64,000 nt of DNA, taken from Hymenopus coronatus. Its lineage: Eukaryota > Arthropoda > Insecta > Mantodea > Hymenopodidae. Where the stretch lies: contig CM060900.1 in the NCBI GenBank assembly GCA_030762935.1, forward strand, positions 112,248,620 through 112,312,619, read 5' to 3'. The notes beneath the pieces are model-generated. The model was not told the DNA's origin, did no database searches, and worked only from the letters and a program-made list of their open reading frames with translations. Below, one piece after another: positions 34,191 through 46,291 of the stretch. The translations under genes and the position numbers were made by a program. Each line of letters begins with the position of its first letter. Within the stretch, counting starts at the first letter, position 1.

Positions 34191-35189
34191 ATGAACATAG
34201 CAGTTAAAGGAGGCTGTAGAAATTAACAAAACTAATGTATTTCTCCAATACGATAAATAAAATTTTCATTTCTGTACAAAACAAAGTTGCTAAACCTTTG
34301 TTTTGTGGGTGGGGGGTCTATGAGGGAAACTCACTGCCCGAATGTCTCCGAGTGAAGAGGAAATACTGGGAAGGAGTAGCGTCAACATGCTAAATTGAGA
34401 AACGTGACAGATCCCCCTTGCGTTGTGCCTTCCACCACTATATCTGGTGAGTCTTTATATTACCTCACCTTATCTCTCCCAGAGATCATGAAGGCATAAT
34501 AAGTTGCTAGCCACAGCGTCGATATCCTTCCCCATACCTCACTCATCATGACGTTTTATTTTTCATTCGTCCAAACACAAGAACCTTCTTTCCTTCCCTT
34601 TCTTCTGCAACAAAATCTAACACTGAGCATAATTTCATCTTGCAAAACTTTAATGCACCTCAAGGAATTCCGCACAATATTTGAAGTAGCCTGGGACTGA
34701 TTAGATGACCCAGAAGTATATATGTTTCTCCTGGTAAAGTTTTATAAAAGTTTTTTTTTCCATAGAAACATTTTTAAATTACTCAATAGTAAAGTTCTGA
34801 TTCAATCCCGAGTATATGAGGAAGTGGAAATCATGAAAGTTCTAGATAAACAAGTCTTGAACTTCTAGCCAACATCCTCTCCCTTTGCTTCCTCTAGATT
34901 CTAGAAGATTTGAATCTTCTATTTCTATCAAATCCGATGGGAATTTTTAATCTGAGCATTCACAGGCGCATACCTTTGTACTGTATTTTATCCTCTGAAC
35001 CTAAGCTACTTGAAGTTAGGAGTTAGTAGTAGCTAGACGGAGGGGCCTCTACTAATTAGAGCATTGTACCCTATAGCTTCCAACATGATCAAGGAGGCCA
35101 TTATGTCCTTGTGATTCCAACAAGAACCCTAGATGGAAAGGACGAAGAATGGATCTGTAGGTTGACCAGACCCGGACGATGATGTGCGT
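34191..35189. other. Unclassified
   Basis: No recognised feature. Confidence 0.45.
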
Positions 35190-35330
35190 TAGCAAGCACG
35201 TGAAAGAACCTTAGGCCTGAGAAGGAGTCTCTGAGCAAAATTAAGCGATCTTTCGTACCCTATATAGAATGAGACGTTGAAAACCGCAAGTTTAAAAAGC
35301 GTCCATAAATAAAGCTCAATTTTAAGCACG
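35190..35330 (+). mobile_element. SINE-V, 5'-truncated
   Basis: Only the V body and tail: caagcacgtgaaagaacctt, tctgagcaaaattaagcgat, atatagaatgagacgttgaa and gcgtccataaataaag. No tRNA head. Confidence 0.75.
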
Positions 35331-35394
35331 AGATTCCTAACGTTTACAACATAGCAATCAAACCTGATGCCGTTAAACACTTAAGCCACGCGTA

Positions 35395-35715
35395 ATCTGG
35401 TAGGCATTGGTCGTGACAGCTCTCGGGAAGGAAGGAACATCCAGCATTCCCGCCAAACGCCGGGTAGAAATCTTTACAGATCGCAAATTCTACCGTTTCG
35501 CCGCAACATACCAACCGCCATCGCCTGGTCTACCAACCCTGAAATAGATGAAGGGAAATAATGGGACAGGGAAGCCATGGTAGAGGTAGAATCACTCCAG
35601 GATTCAACTGACCTGGGAAAACCACAAAAACATAAGCAGATGAGCGTCACGAGGGGATCGAACGCCAGACCCCGAATGCAAACTATAAGTTACACTAGAC
35701 CACACTCGATATATA
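35395..35715 (-). mobile_element. Probable tRNA-derived SINE (family 11)
   Basis: On the minus strand tttgcattcggggtctggcg followed by ttcgatcccctcgtgacgct looks like a tRNA head with B box (35645-35690), followed by a body of balanced composition (ccatggcttccctgtcccat). No second clear copy, so the family is unproven. Confidence 0.4.
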
Positions 35716-38168
35716 CACAGACAAGTTTAGGCAGAAGGTTCTGTGCTAGAGGGAAGGTGTATAAGATACAAGTGTTTCCTCAAAAGGATCAACACTATAC
35801 ACCGCACACTAGACCCCATAATCTGGAGTCCTGAAAGATTGGGAAGGAGCGAGAGGGAAGTGCCATAACCTTTCATAATCCAATCCACAATATGTGACCA
35901 GGATAAACAAAAACGCTAATAATAAACTCTGTTGGGACATGCAACAACTGGTAGTTTGAACCCAACACCTGAGACATTCACCCGGGCCATCTCAAAAATG
36001 TTTGTTCTATAAATTTTAAAAACATCTGGGGCCAATTCAGAAGTTCACAACACTGCAATAATGTGCTTTATTGTCTTACTGTCAAATAAAGAAATGTTCC
36101 AATGGAACTACACTATGTTTAAAATGTGTTTCATAATTTGATGCACAACAGTATAATAATACGTAACTTTGATATAGCCACAGAATGGTTCTGACATTCC
36201 ACTATAATGGTTTTTTAACTTTGTTTAAGTTTGTGTGCCAAAGCTTTGTAATAATTCCACAAATTATTTATTGAATTTAATATCGCGTATATAATGATTT
36301 CAATAATTTTAAAGCCTTGGGCTTTTCGTAGTTTTCTCCTAGTCCGTAGGCGAATGCTGGTGGATCTCATCTACCATGATTTACTGTTCTTCGCTTCCCT
36401 TTCATTCTGCTTCCTTCTCATATTTTAGGTGTGCTTATAAGTTACGAAGACTATGGCAGTGTCGGGTAGATGGCGTGGATACTTAATCAAGGTAAATAGT
36501 ACTTGCTTTAGACACTAGAGAACTGTTTGGCTGACGGGTGTTCAGAGCCTGCTCTAGCCAGTTTCTTAGTGGGAGAGGTCTTCGATCCTGAAACTGTTGG
36601 GGAATTATGCGCATATCTGTAGCCTGTCTGTCTGCTACCAACCTCTAGTCTCCTGTGGTTCCTTCAATTCATAACTTCCTCCCAGAGGGGGGATAGCCGC
36701 AACAGACCTGATGACTAGCTCGTAGCGTTGGAAGTGTTCCCCCTCTGTTTTATACCCTATATCTTACAAACATTATATCATAATTCATGATCAGCATAGG
36801 AAAAAGTAACTTGACTGGAGAGTATTAAAATGAATATCAAAACACAATTAACGCTTCAGTTTATTACAATTGCACTAATCATCTTCATGAAATAATATCT
36901 CCACATATGTGTCTGTGATTTTTACATTACTGATCTAGGAAGCAATCCAGGGTGGCCGAGCTGAAATCCAGCTGAGGATGAGTTGCCTGAATCGGATGTT
37001 CCCCAAATTAAACACACAGTTTAGGGAAGTCTCGGTCTTTGGGCATTTATTTGGGCGCAACGACAGTTGACCCAAAAGAGAAATCTAGTCAGATGGTATA
37101 TATGTAAAATATATACCATCTTTTTCATAGTAAATTACTTTTGAAATAATATTATTGACTAATAGTGATATATTTCAAATGATTAGATTGGGGTTCTAGA
37201 GAATTCAACGTAACATTCAATAAGAAACGTATCCTCAGGCATTCACACTGAGTACTGGGACTAGTTAATATCTGCCTTCCTAAATACAGACACTTCAGAA
37301 TCTCGCTCAAAATGCAATATGTCGGTAAATATCACCATCCCAAAAACAAGAAGGGTCAATTATATCCTCTTCACAGCTTGAAGAATGGTGCTGACATTTT
37401 GAGGAATACGGTTTGGAAATTACGTTTCGGTTTTCGTAGGAATGACTATGCAGCGCAATTCACATGTTTCTTGGAAAATGGTGATGGCTCCTCGATAGTA
37501 CAGATAAATCGATACTCTCGATATTTTGTGATTTAGAGTGTGTCTATTGTTTTTTAATGAATCTTGGATTGTTTTGCGAAACTTTTGCGTTATTAACTTT
37601 CTCATTTCTGTTCCATAGAGAGCATTGGGAGCTGTTGCCGCTAGACAAAGGTAAACCTTGCTTATTACGTGTCACCAAAGTAATATTGGGAGCATAATTT
37701 TTAGCTATTGCCCAAGAATGAAACAATGGAATATTCCATCGGCTCTTATACTTAATCGAATCCTCTCATGTAACAAGCAGGTTAACTTTTTGTGAATAAA
37801 ACTAGTTTAACCGATGCAGCACACTGCATTGTTTCTGCAGTCACCTAGCTTGGTAAGTAACTTTCCCTCAGCCTTCCCATTTACTTAGATCAGTGACCAA
37901 AATGGATGTGTCTAAGAAAAACGAATTCTAACGTCAGACATGAGATAAATCCTGGTTAGGAATTTGTGTGTATATGTGGATTTTTTGGGTAACAGGAACA
38001 CAGGTACATGTGTAAAAGTAGTCGTTCTACTGGTTCCAAGAAACAAACGGCCCTTTATGTTTTTGGTAATAGTTCTAATGTCATGAATAAATTGAAGCAA
38101 CAATGTCTGATAAATCATGTCTATGGAAGTATAGTATGGCATTTGCTCTCTTGGCATAATGGGGAACT
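35716..38168. other. Unclassified, gene-free
   Basis: A perfect 13-bp hairpin (AGATGGTATATAT, loop gtaaa) sits at 37091-37121. A GC-balanced patch is at 36300-36740. No recognisable coding block, SINE or transposon end. Confidence 0.45.
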
Positions 38169-38170
38169 TT

Positions 38171-38201
<31 letters not shown>

Positions 38202-38232
38202 TATTATTGATATTATTAACAATAATAATAAT
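38169..38232. repeat. (TTA)n followed by inverted (AAT)n
   Basis: TTA array (38169-38217) followed, after ac, by AAT units (38220-38232), so the tract can fold on itself. Confidence 0.85.
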
Positions 38233-38519
38233 CTGCTCACATCACCACAGGTGGTGGAAACTGTTGATCAAACTGAGGATTTTTGGGTTAAAATTTATTC
38301 ATTTACTGAGCACCTATTTTCAATGTTAATTATACTATATACCATTAATTTATGCAAGTTAAATACGCCTATTTCAATTTTAGCTCTTATTTTACCTTTG
38401 AATTCTAAAAGGTGCCTATTTCGTTTAATATAGCCTAAAACGCACAGTTTTGCTTAATAGGAAACCATTTCTTTACTAGAGGAGATAAAAAAGAAAATTA
38501 ATCGGGAACCGGATAAAGT

Positions 38520-38533
38520 GGGGGGGGGGGGGG
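38520..38533. repeat. G14 homopolymer
   Basis: Fourteen consecutive G in AT-rich surroundings. Confidence 0.95.
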
Positions 38534-38854
38534 AAGTAACCGCAAAAATGCAAAGGGTCTTGATAAAGAACAACAGCTAGAAGCACTTGCCTGGAAGACC
38601 AAGATTAGGTTTATCTGATTACTTGTAAATCTGATTACGGACTGAATATTTGAATCACTGGTTATATCGATTTCCATAAACTGAATAGTATGTGTTTCAG
38701 CATTCCTTAAAGGTGTTCTGCTTTACATTTTTAACTTGAGAAAAGTTGACATTTACAGAAATAGTTTGAAAATTCAACCAATCTTAAGTATTGCTATGCT
38801 GTGCAACCTTTCATAATGCATTTTGCCTTTTTCTCTTTTTTCTTTGTTTCTAAT

Positions 38855-39930
38855 GAACCATAATATTCTGCCACCCAAAATTCGATTTCGAGATTTTACG
38901 GGAAATATATGTTTTGAGTTCCCGCGAGTCAATAAAAAGCAATTTTAGAAAAAGTTACGTGTGTGTCTGTGTACAGCAGAGTTCAAAACTTAAAATACTG
39001 CCAAATACCAAACTTGGTATTTGAGTTTAGTATTTTCCAAGGATGCGACACAATTTTCAAGGAAATCCGCTCACGCCACACCACCCTTTAAATGGAATTT
39101 CGCTTGAGAATTCCTTTTCTCAGTAATAGCTCTACGATTTTGATTAAATACCGTATATTAAAGATATTTACATCACAAATAAGAGTATATCTTGAATTTT
39201 CTGGAAATAGCCTCTGAAAACCTCTTCTTTCTGGATGAATTTTGTATAACTGGCAAATCGTAAGAGATAGGAAAAGAAATTTATTGCACAAAAAATTCAG
39301 TGCTCATTATAGCACACAATTTATGTCATGCACATTTTTGTAGAGCTGTCCGTTTCAGAAAATCCCTTGCTATTGGTTTCAAATGCAAACTAAGAAACTC
39401 ATATCAAATGGGAGGACAGCTTTCGTTTCATCTCTCTTTTGTGTTACTCCTGGAAAATCAAAGCAACCCGAGCTTCAATTTTTCTCACAGCGTCCAGCTG
39501 TTAAAATATTTGTCGGCCTCCGTGGTGTAATGGTTACCATGCTGACTTAATATACCCAAGGTCGCGGGTTCAAACCCGGCGGAGGACGATGGATTTTTTC
39601 GGTCCCGTGTCGTAGATTTACGGCACGTAAAAGAACCTCAAGCCTGATTGAGAGGCCTCTGAGCAAAATTAAGTGGTCTTTAACGCCCAATTTAGAGTGG
39701 GACGCTGAGAACCATAGCAGTTAAAGAGCGTCCATAAATAACACGACATTTACATTTGTTAAAATATTTGACTATCGTGTTAGCCTAGTGTGTCTAGATT
39801 CTGCTTAGAAAGAAGCAAATAATAAGATACTTTCTGCTGATGTTTATAGCGATTAGCACGATGTTTGTTTGCAGAAAAGGTAGAGAAAGTCATGTGAATG
39901 GAGCAAATCAGATTATTACATTATATTGAC
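38855..39930 (-). mobile_element. R-family element interrupted by SINE-V
   Basis: Minus-strand copy from cacccaaaattcgatttcga (38872) through ataccaaacttggtatttga (39006), atcttgaattttctggaaat and ggtttcaaatgcaaacta to 39512. It resumes after the SINE at 39758 with gactatcgtgttagcctagt, ctgctgatgtttatagcgat and the 5' end ggtagagaaagtcatgtgaa (39881). The terminal 3' palindrome is missing. Confidence 0.85.
39513..39757 (+). mobile_element. SINE-V, full length, 13-bp TSD
   Basis: Head cggcctccgtggtgtaatgg (D-arm like tRNA-Val), B box gcgggttcaaacccgg, acceptor-like cggaggac, then ggcacgtaaaagaacctcaa, gcctctgagcaaaattaagt, gagtgggacgctgagaacca and tail agcgtccataaataacac. Perfect 13-bp duplication GTTAAAATATTTG at 39500-39512 and 39758-39770. 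Compared with other V copies it lacks the segment with cttcggaagagaagtaaag. Pol III promoter boxes look intact. Confidence 0.9.
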
Positions 39931-40989
39931 TATTTCACTCTATAGTTTTAGAGCCTATTTTGGGTTTTTAAGCTCTAAATAAGGTACTGAAAGTACTTAT
40001 TTTAAGGTCTTAAATATATTTTTTACGATTTAAAAAGTCAGCGGTTTACTGATGGTACAGGAAATTAAATTTTAGGATGCGAAATTTGGGAAGGAAGGAT
40101 TCCAGGCCTCCCCAGCATTTGCAAGTTATGAGGGCTGAGAAAATCCTGGGGAAGCCGTCAGTCAGGAAGGATGGTCCTGGTGGATGCGAATTCTGCAACT
40201 TCCTCCCAAGGGCTTTCTCAAGACCTACGGACGAAGATCAGAAATATCCTGAATTCCGTGGTATATGGAATACACCCCGTTTCGAGATTTCAAATATGTC
40301 GTGACTCGAAGCAAGCAGTTCAAATGTTGTCCTTGTGCTACATAACTACATACTCATTAAACACACGAGTTTACAGGCATGCATCATGTGCACACAAAAC
40401 GTACTGCGGTAGCGTTTATTTGTTATTCACAGACCGTTAGGTGTTCCATTTACTTTCACCTGTGTAGCTCGTTGCTTTATTGTTCAGTAAGTGCAACTAA
40501 AATTCGTTCCCAGGTTATCAATTGTAAAAGATTGGCTTCAGGATATACTTGTTGCTGTATTTAGTTTGCAAACATCGTATCTGATGAAATGGCTCCGTGA
40601 TAACATGTGATACACGCATTCTGTTTATCTCGGGTTCGATTTCCAACGAATATTTACTCTGACAATAAGTTTTTCGCGGTTTCCCCGGATAGGTAGGCGA
40701 TGCTACGGGTTCCGCTTTTACCATGAACTTTCCTGACCCTCATTTCCTGTTCCACTCATTATCATCTGTTTGTGTTGAAGGGTCAGTCAACATTGTTTCC
40801 TTTTATATAATGATTTTTCACCCGTATTTATTTACTGACGCTGCTCCCAAATATCAGTGGTCGTCTACTGCATCCATCTTGTTTCGTTGTGTTTGTTCTT
40901 GTAAAGTTAAATGCGCATACATCGTAGATTTCTGTTGCTGGTTTTGTGGACAATTCTCAGGTTCGTTGAATAATTATTTAGACAAACAC
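39931..40989. other. Unclassified, possible SINE relic at 40.6 kb
   Basis: ctcgggttcgatttccaacg at 40628 resembles a B box and is followed by a body of balanced composition to about 40780, but the A-box half is not convincing. 40080-40300 is GC-balanced with unrecognised short frames. Confidence 0.35.
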
Positions 40990-41235
40990 AAGCATGCCCA
41001 CCTGGGTAGTGTGGGGACCGTGTGTCTGCTTCACATTCAACAGGTCGCGAGTTCGAATCTCGCTTAGGGTGAATTACCCGGATAGGTTTTTTTTTTTTTT
41101 CAAGTTATCCCTTATCCTGTGAAGACGAATGTCGAGTAACTTTAAGCTCCATGGACCCCCAGATCATTTAATCATCATTTCACCAATTTCGTTCATTGTC
41201 TGATATGCTAAGCTAAAATAAATAAAAATAAAACA
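40990..41235 (+). mobile_element. SINE family 5, full
   Basis: Head atgcccacctgggtagtgtg, B box gcgagttcgaatctcgc, then cggataggttttttt, gtgaagacgaatgtcgagta, actttaagctccatggaccc, tcatcatttcaccaatttcg and an A-rich tail (aaataaataaaaataaaa). Inverted relative to the 33.2-kb copy. aaacacaag before and acacacaag after may be a weak target duplication. Confidence 0.75.
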
Positions 41236-41309
41236 CACACAAGTATAGAAAAATACAACACTAAACAGCCATGTCTATAATCCGCGACCCTTTCTAGCCA
41301 GAACGTGTG

Positions 41310-41745
41310 CAACAAATGCGCCAAGGACCATGGCTTCCGAAGCCGGTTTGTTCGGCGTGCTACGTAAGGGTAATGGAACTGCGTTTCGTGAAGGTTTCCT
41401 CCTATCGTCGGTCGGATTCCTCACGGACCCACCTCCGGGTGGTGTTGGAGCAGGCTTCCCTTCAGGGGATTCCCAGGAGATAGGGGCTTGTGGGTGGTCG
41501 GATGCGTTAATCTGGATAAGTTACGTACTCCGTCCACGTTTCCGCACGTCGTCTCCCGGATCGGATCTCTCCCCTCATCCATCTCTTCCAGGAGTAATGT
41601 ACAAAACATTAAAGGCTACATTGGCCTATATAAGGTGCTCTGCGTCGGTTAAGGGGGTCCCTCGTAATATATACCTTTATCTCTTGAGGGCAGCCGTGTT
41701 GAGTACTTTTGAGAATGTTTATCATAATCATTGAATACCACTGCC
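41310..41745. other. GC-rich unclassified block
   Basis: About 430 bp clearly richer in GC and CpG than the surroundings, with an open plus frame at 41330-41734 that reads as low-similarity sequence (no domain seen). Sharp composition change suggests an inserted repeat of a family with no second copy here. Confidence 0.4.
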
Positions 41746-42814
41746 ATCATCATTTTTGCAGTTAAAATGTGTATTTCCCATTTTGTAGAAACTACTTATG
41801 TATTAAATTAATTAGTTGTTTCTTTCTTATAAATATACCAAAGAATGTACATTTTTTTGTTTATTTTTCGGTTTCCTTACTCAGTTTTTTTTATTAATTG
41901 TTATTTAGTTATTTATTTTTACTTTTCTTTCTCAGCTGAATTCAAAGTCCGGAGAGTCTACTCCACCTTTGGATGTTTCTATAATATTTATACATGTCAT
42001 TGAGATACTGTACCTGTAAAAATATTTTCAAAATACATCCCCTCAATGCTTGCCTTGCCAAAAGTGTCCACTGAGACACTGAAACATTTTGCTATTCTGA
42101 CTTCACAAAACAAGTAGGGAGGATTTTGAATCTATATATTTCCAACGCGTTTTGTTTTCCATGCATTTTTACCCTCTGTACCATGCACACAATAAACAGC
42201 ATAACTCCAGAACCGAAAAGTGTCTTAAATACCAAAATAAGCATTTAAATTCACTGTCCCCCAAAGATGCAACACGAAGATTATCATAAGCAATACAAAG
42301 AGTGTTTACAGCTTGTTGATAATTCACGACATGAGCGAAGCTACGAGAGTGAATTGTCCTGAGAGATGAAAACACGAATCATGTTTGATAAGACAATTCA
42401 GCAAAATAGACTATTAATAATGTATAATAAAGGAAGGGATATTTTATCAGTTTGTAATTGTAATGCCTATATTAGTTCTCAAATGATAGATGACGCATTC
42501 GACCATGTTTGTTTACCGATTTTTGCCTTTCTTCCTTCCTTTCTTGCTTTCGTCACTGTAATCCTGAATTATCATATGGCCGGCCGTGTCTACACCCAAT
42601 GTACGAATATGGATAGCAACAATAGAAATATTGAACAATTATTTTATTTGATCTTTTAATAATGGAAACAAACGTTATTTTGTTTGAGGTTATTGCACTA
42701 TATACATAAGAAAAAAAATAATGATTACTTTCACTCTTTTTTTTTTAACTAAATGCATTGTGAACTGGATAAAACTTTGAATAAACATTTCAACTGAATT
42801 AATGAAAGTACAGT
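41746..42814. other. AT-rich filler with an R trace
   Basis: 42130-42310 on the minus strand keeps faint R blocks (gtcttaaataccaaaataag, ccaaagatgcaacacgaaga). The rest is unremarkable. Confidence 0.45.
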
Positions 42815-43790
42815 TGTGGAACTGACGGCTACTAAAAGTGAAGGTTGGCTCTCTGGATTGTCACCTTGAAACAAAGCATAACTTGTATATTAAATGAATG
42901 TTAGCTGATTAAGTATTAATAGGAATATGTGCTAAGAGTATGTAAATAAGTTGAGAAGATTTTGTGTTAGCTTATAAGTTGTTAAGTGCTGAAGTTAAGA
43001 ATTGACTGGGATGAATCTGTAAAAGTAGCAAGGTCAGACAGAATCGCGCAGGTTGTCGCCGCGTAGGCACCCGGTCTTTTGTATTTCAATGAGGGTAAAA
43101 TCGGAAGCATCTTTGTTTAAATTAAGTTCCGGTACTGCAGGGTGAACTAAAGTCACACAGGTTGGTGAACTTGTGCAAAGTAACGGAAAATAGTCACCTG
43201 GGAAACTAAACAGATGAATGTGTGTTGGGAATAAGGTGAAGCCAAAAAAGAGCGCGAAAAATCCACCAATCGCGCAACAGTAAAGGCGTGAACGTCACAA
43301 ACCTCAGAGTCATATAAAAAGATAAGTAGAATCAGGGCAGCAGACGGCAACCGTCGAGGAGCAATATTTGCCTCCTCCTGTCACTCCACAACCCCAAAAC
43401 ACACCCGCCATCCTGCAAAACCCACAATCCCGTCAGAACGTGGTTAAGATCTCTCCGAGAACAGGGACACGTCTAGCGCACCTCAAGCTGCCCTCAGCCT
43501 GCCAATTACACTGGACTGGCAGCAGACACTTTTTCTGGAAGACGGCAAAGATAGGTCCAGACAGGACAGGGACGCGCACGCAAATTGTGCGGCTTAAGAT
43601 TAAATTCTTGTAAGTTCCGAAATCACTAAGTGAGGTAGACAGGTAATTAGCGAGCAGCGCGCAATTCTATATTGGTCGTGATGATCCCGAAATTATCACC
43701 GGAACAAGTTTAAATAAATGCTTAAGCAAAGTTACAAAAGTGATCCAAACCTCGGGGCGTTTTGAGACCCCGAAGTAACAAAGTCAGTCG
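42815..43790 (+). mobile_element. Possible solo LTR
   Basis: Starts TGTGGAAC (42815); carries a TATA-like tcatataaaaag at 43311, a GC-richer transcribed part, and AATAAA at 43715, in the order of an LTR. No target duplication, primer-binding site or internal coding sequence could be recognised, and the limits are guesses. The small Pro-rich frame after the TATA box starts only at a TTG. Confidence 0.25.
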
Positions 43791-43984
43791 TTGGAAAAAT
43801 CAAACCAGCCAGTTCGTAGCTGCAACCTGGGCTTATGAAAAACTCTGTGATATGAAGTATAATTTATTGGTTTTCCGGTAAAGCAAATAGAGAAAACTAA
43901 GTGATGTACTTCTTATTCTACCAATGAGATCTCCGCTAATATCCTTACCGGGATAAGAGCTCCTGCTCTACTGATGCCGCATTC

Positions 43985-44075
43985 CCAGAAACTATTCTAG
44001 CCTTCTGTAGGAAGCGAGATTCGAACCTGAGACCAGCCGAAGACGAGGAAGAGCAACGCTGCATACCGGGAACCA
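43985..44075 (-). mobile_element. tRNA-like SINE head relic
   Basis: Minus strand gtatgcagcgttgctcttcc followed by B box aggttcgaatctcgctt. Body not identified. Confidence 0.3.
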
Positions 44076-44339
44076 GGCAAAAATCTGTTGGGCATTGTGG
44101 GAGCAACTTCAACCTTGTTAGCCATAATTAAGGTAGGAGATTAAACAAACAATCGTCAGGTGCGACAAGATTTCAAAGAAATGAACATTAGCTGTGACAA
44201 GTTATTTCGACAATATCGCTCGAGTCCGTCGGCCGCGATTGGTTTAAATTGCCTGATCTCGATAATACATTGGCGCTTTAATAGTTGAACTAAATTGCCA
44301 ATAAAATCCCCTACCCACGGTTACTCTTAGTATGAAAAT

Positions 44340-44585
44340 GTTTCGATTCTTATTTTTTTCTTAAATTCTCCAAAATGGTTAACAGGATTTTCATTCAGAT
44401 ACCATAATTACAAAACAAACTAAATACATATCTTGAATTTTATGGTAACGGTCTGTGTAGTATTCATTCGGAACGAGTTTATATAATCTTGCATAAGTGG
44501 TAAACGGCATTAATCGAAAACCTACTACACAAAAATTTAGATATCTTTAAAACATACAATTTATTCGAAATAATCTATATAATAT
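44340..44585 (-). mobile_element. R-family fragment
   Basis: Middle part of R on the minus strand: catatcttgaattttatggt, ttcattcggaacgagtttat, acacaaaaatttagatatct, aacatacaatttattcgaaa. Confidence 0.6.
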
Positions 44586-44590
44586 TTTAT

Positions 44591-44708
44591 AGTGCTAAAC
44601 GCCCGCTCTTACTACTATGATACATGGAACGAAGATAGAGCACCGGTAGAATGCGATGGTGGGGGAAACCGGAGAACCAAGAGAAAACCCACCCCTGCGC
44701 CGCTTTCA
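44591..44708 (-). mobile_element. SINE-1a tail fragment
   Basis: Reverse complement of the 3' half of SINE-1a (agtgctaaacgcccgctctt, agcaccggtagaatgcgatg, aaaacccacccctgcgccgc). The tRNA head is missing; it abuts an R fragment. Confidence 0.85.
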
Positions 44709-45059
44709 TTCATTCTTGTCGCGATAACATGGCAAGAGTATGGAATTTTAAAGTCAGTATATAACGTTCAGTTTTAAAGCATTAGACTATCGCTTTTACT
44801 TTTGGGTTTACAACTAAATATTAATACAGTTGTTTCTGTAAAGGCTTGGCTCAATTATAGTAAAGTAAATAGGAAAGTATAATTGCGAAAAAATAATTTA
44901 TATACCCACAAATAAGCGACAGAGGAATGAAATGCAAAAGCAACGCGTAATTTTTATACGAAAGCAGCAGAAAAAGTAGGTTTATTTGACACAATCATAC
45001 GGCCAAAGATATTCTAAAGAGATTCTTCTTCCTCTGTTTACATTCCTCGTATGTAGGAC

Positions 45060-45318
45060 GTACAAGCCAGCGCCTGGAGTCAGAGGCTCTGGATCAGATA
45101 GAAGTGAGGATTGAAAGTAAGGAAGTTGATGATATGAAATGACGGTGAAAGGGATGAAAGGAAAGATGATTATGGAGCAATTGGTGAATGAGTGGCAGGG
45201 GAAACTGGAGTACTCGGAGAACACTTGCCCAAACGCCGCTTCGGACATCGTAAATCCCACATGCGGTTCCCTGGGTTTGAACACGGGCCGCCTAGGCGAG
45301 GGGTGAGTGGCCACGACA
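45060..45318 (-). mobile_element. SINE-1b, full with tRNA head
   Basis: Minus-strand head ggtgtcgtggccactcaccc and cctaggcggcccgtgttcaa (B box degraded), then atgtgggatttacgatgtc, ctccgagtactccagtttcc, and tail with tcattcaccaattgctccat and cactttcatc-like sequence. The best evidence that SINE-1b has the same tRNA head as 1a but its own tail. Confidence 0.75.
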
Positions 45319-45521
45319 CCACCTTTACCCTAAATAGCAAATTATTAAAGATATAAATTCTGTAATTTTATTATACATATTAAAATTGCTTGGAGAGAAA
45401 GGTTCAGTACCTGATATCACACCTGATGCTTACTAAATACGTTAAACTTAAACTGCATTAATTTAAGCGGACTGAAGTTAGGTTGTGGTAATTCTTTAAC
45501 TATTTATTTTTTTTATTTTTG

Positions 45522-45732
45522 GATAGTGTTTTACGCCCGCTTTTATTACATACGGCAATACAGGCGATGACACTGGTGATACATGAAATGAATATGGAGC
45601 ACCAGTGGAATTAAAAGGTGGGGGAAACTGGAGACCCCGAAGAAAACACACCTCTGCGCCGTTTTGTCCACCACACATCCAACGTGCGGTTGCCTGGGAT
45701 CGAACGCGGGCTGCCTTGGTGAGAGACAGGTT
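45522..45732 (-). mobile_element. SINE-1a, lacks the outer head
   Basis: Reverse complement of 1a: tagtgttttacgcccgcttt, ggcgatgacactggtgatac, ggagcaccagtggaatt, tctgcgccgttttgtccacc, and B box region (cgttcgatcccaggcaaccg on the minus strand). It ends where the A box would begin. Confidence 0.8.
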
Positions 45733-46291
45733 TTGGAAATGCATTACAAACTTCATACGTTAAAAAATAAACGAGAATCTTGTGCAGAAATAAGATAAAA
45801 AACGCTCTACTGGTAGTTGTTCCCTATAAGGTTGGCCTCTGTGCATTTTTGCTTTCTAATCTAGGGTTAGAGGCGACAACTTAAGATTACCTACAGAAAT
45901 GAGTAGCCGGTGTAGCTGGAGGTAACACATGTTACACTTCTGTTTATTTCTAAGATCAGATATCTATTCAACGACGATAATACTTCTAATAAAAAAAGAA
46001 GAAAAAATCATTGAAGTTTTAAAGTTTAATTAATTAAAATGATGGATAATACTCAATGTGTATACTTAGATGCAAACAAGGGACTCATAATGAAACACGC
46101 CTGATTACATTGGTTTGACAAAAAGTGTTTCCCCTTCTGCTGGAATGAGAAACTCTGTTCCGCGGGCATAATTTCTAGCATTTGAATTGACATGGTACTT
46201 TCACTACCCCAAGATATGCACAAGGTGCCAAAAAGTGACATTTCACTCTACCAGGTGGCCCATCTGCCCTTTATTTGACGTGTGCAGATAT
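45733..46291. other. Filler
   Basis: Nothing recognised. Confidence 0.45.

Noticed and set aside
43368..43613. Pro-rich 81-codon frame after a TATA-like motif
   Set aside because: The frame begins at TTG, not ATG, and shows no recognisable domain; kept only as part of the LTR-like block.
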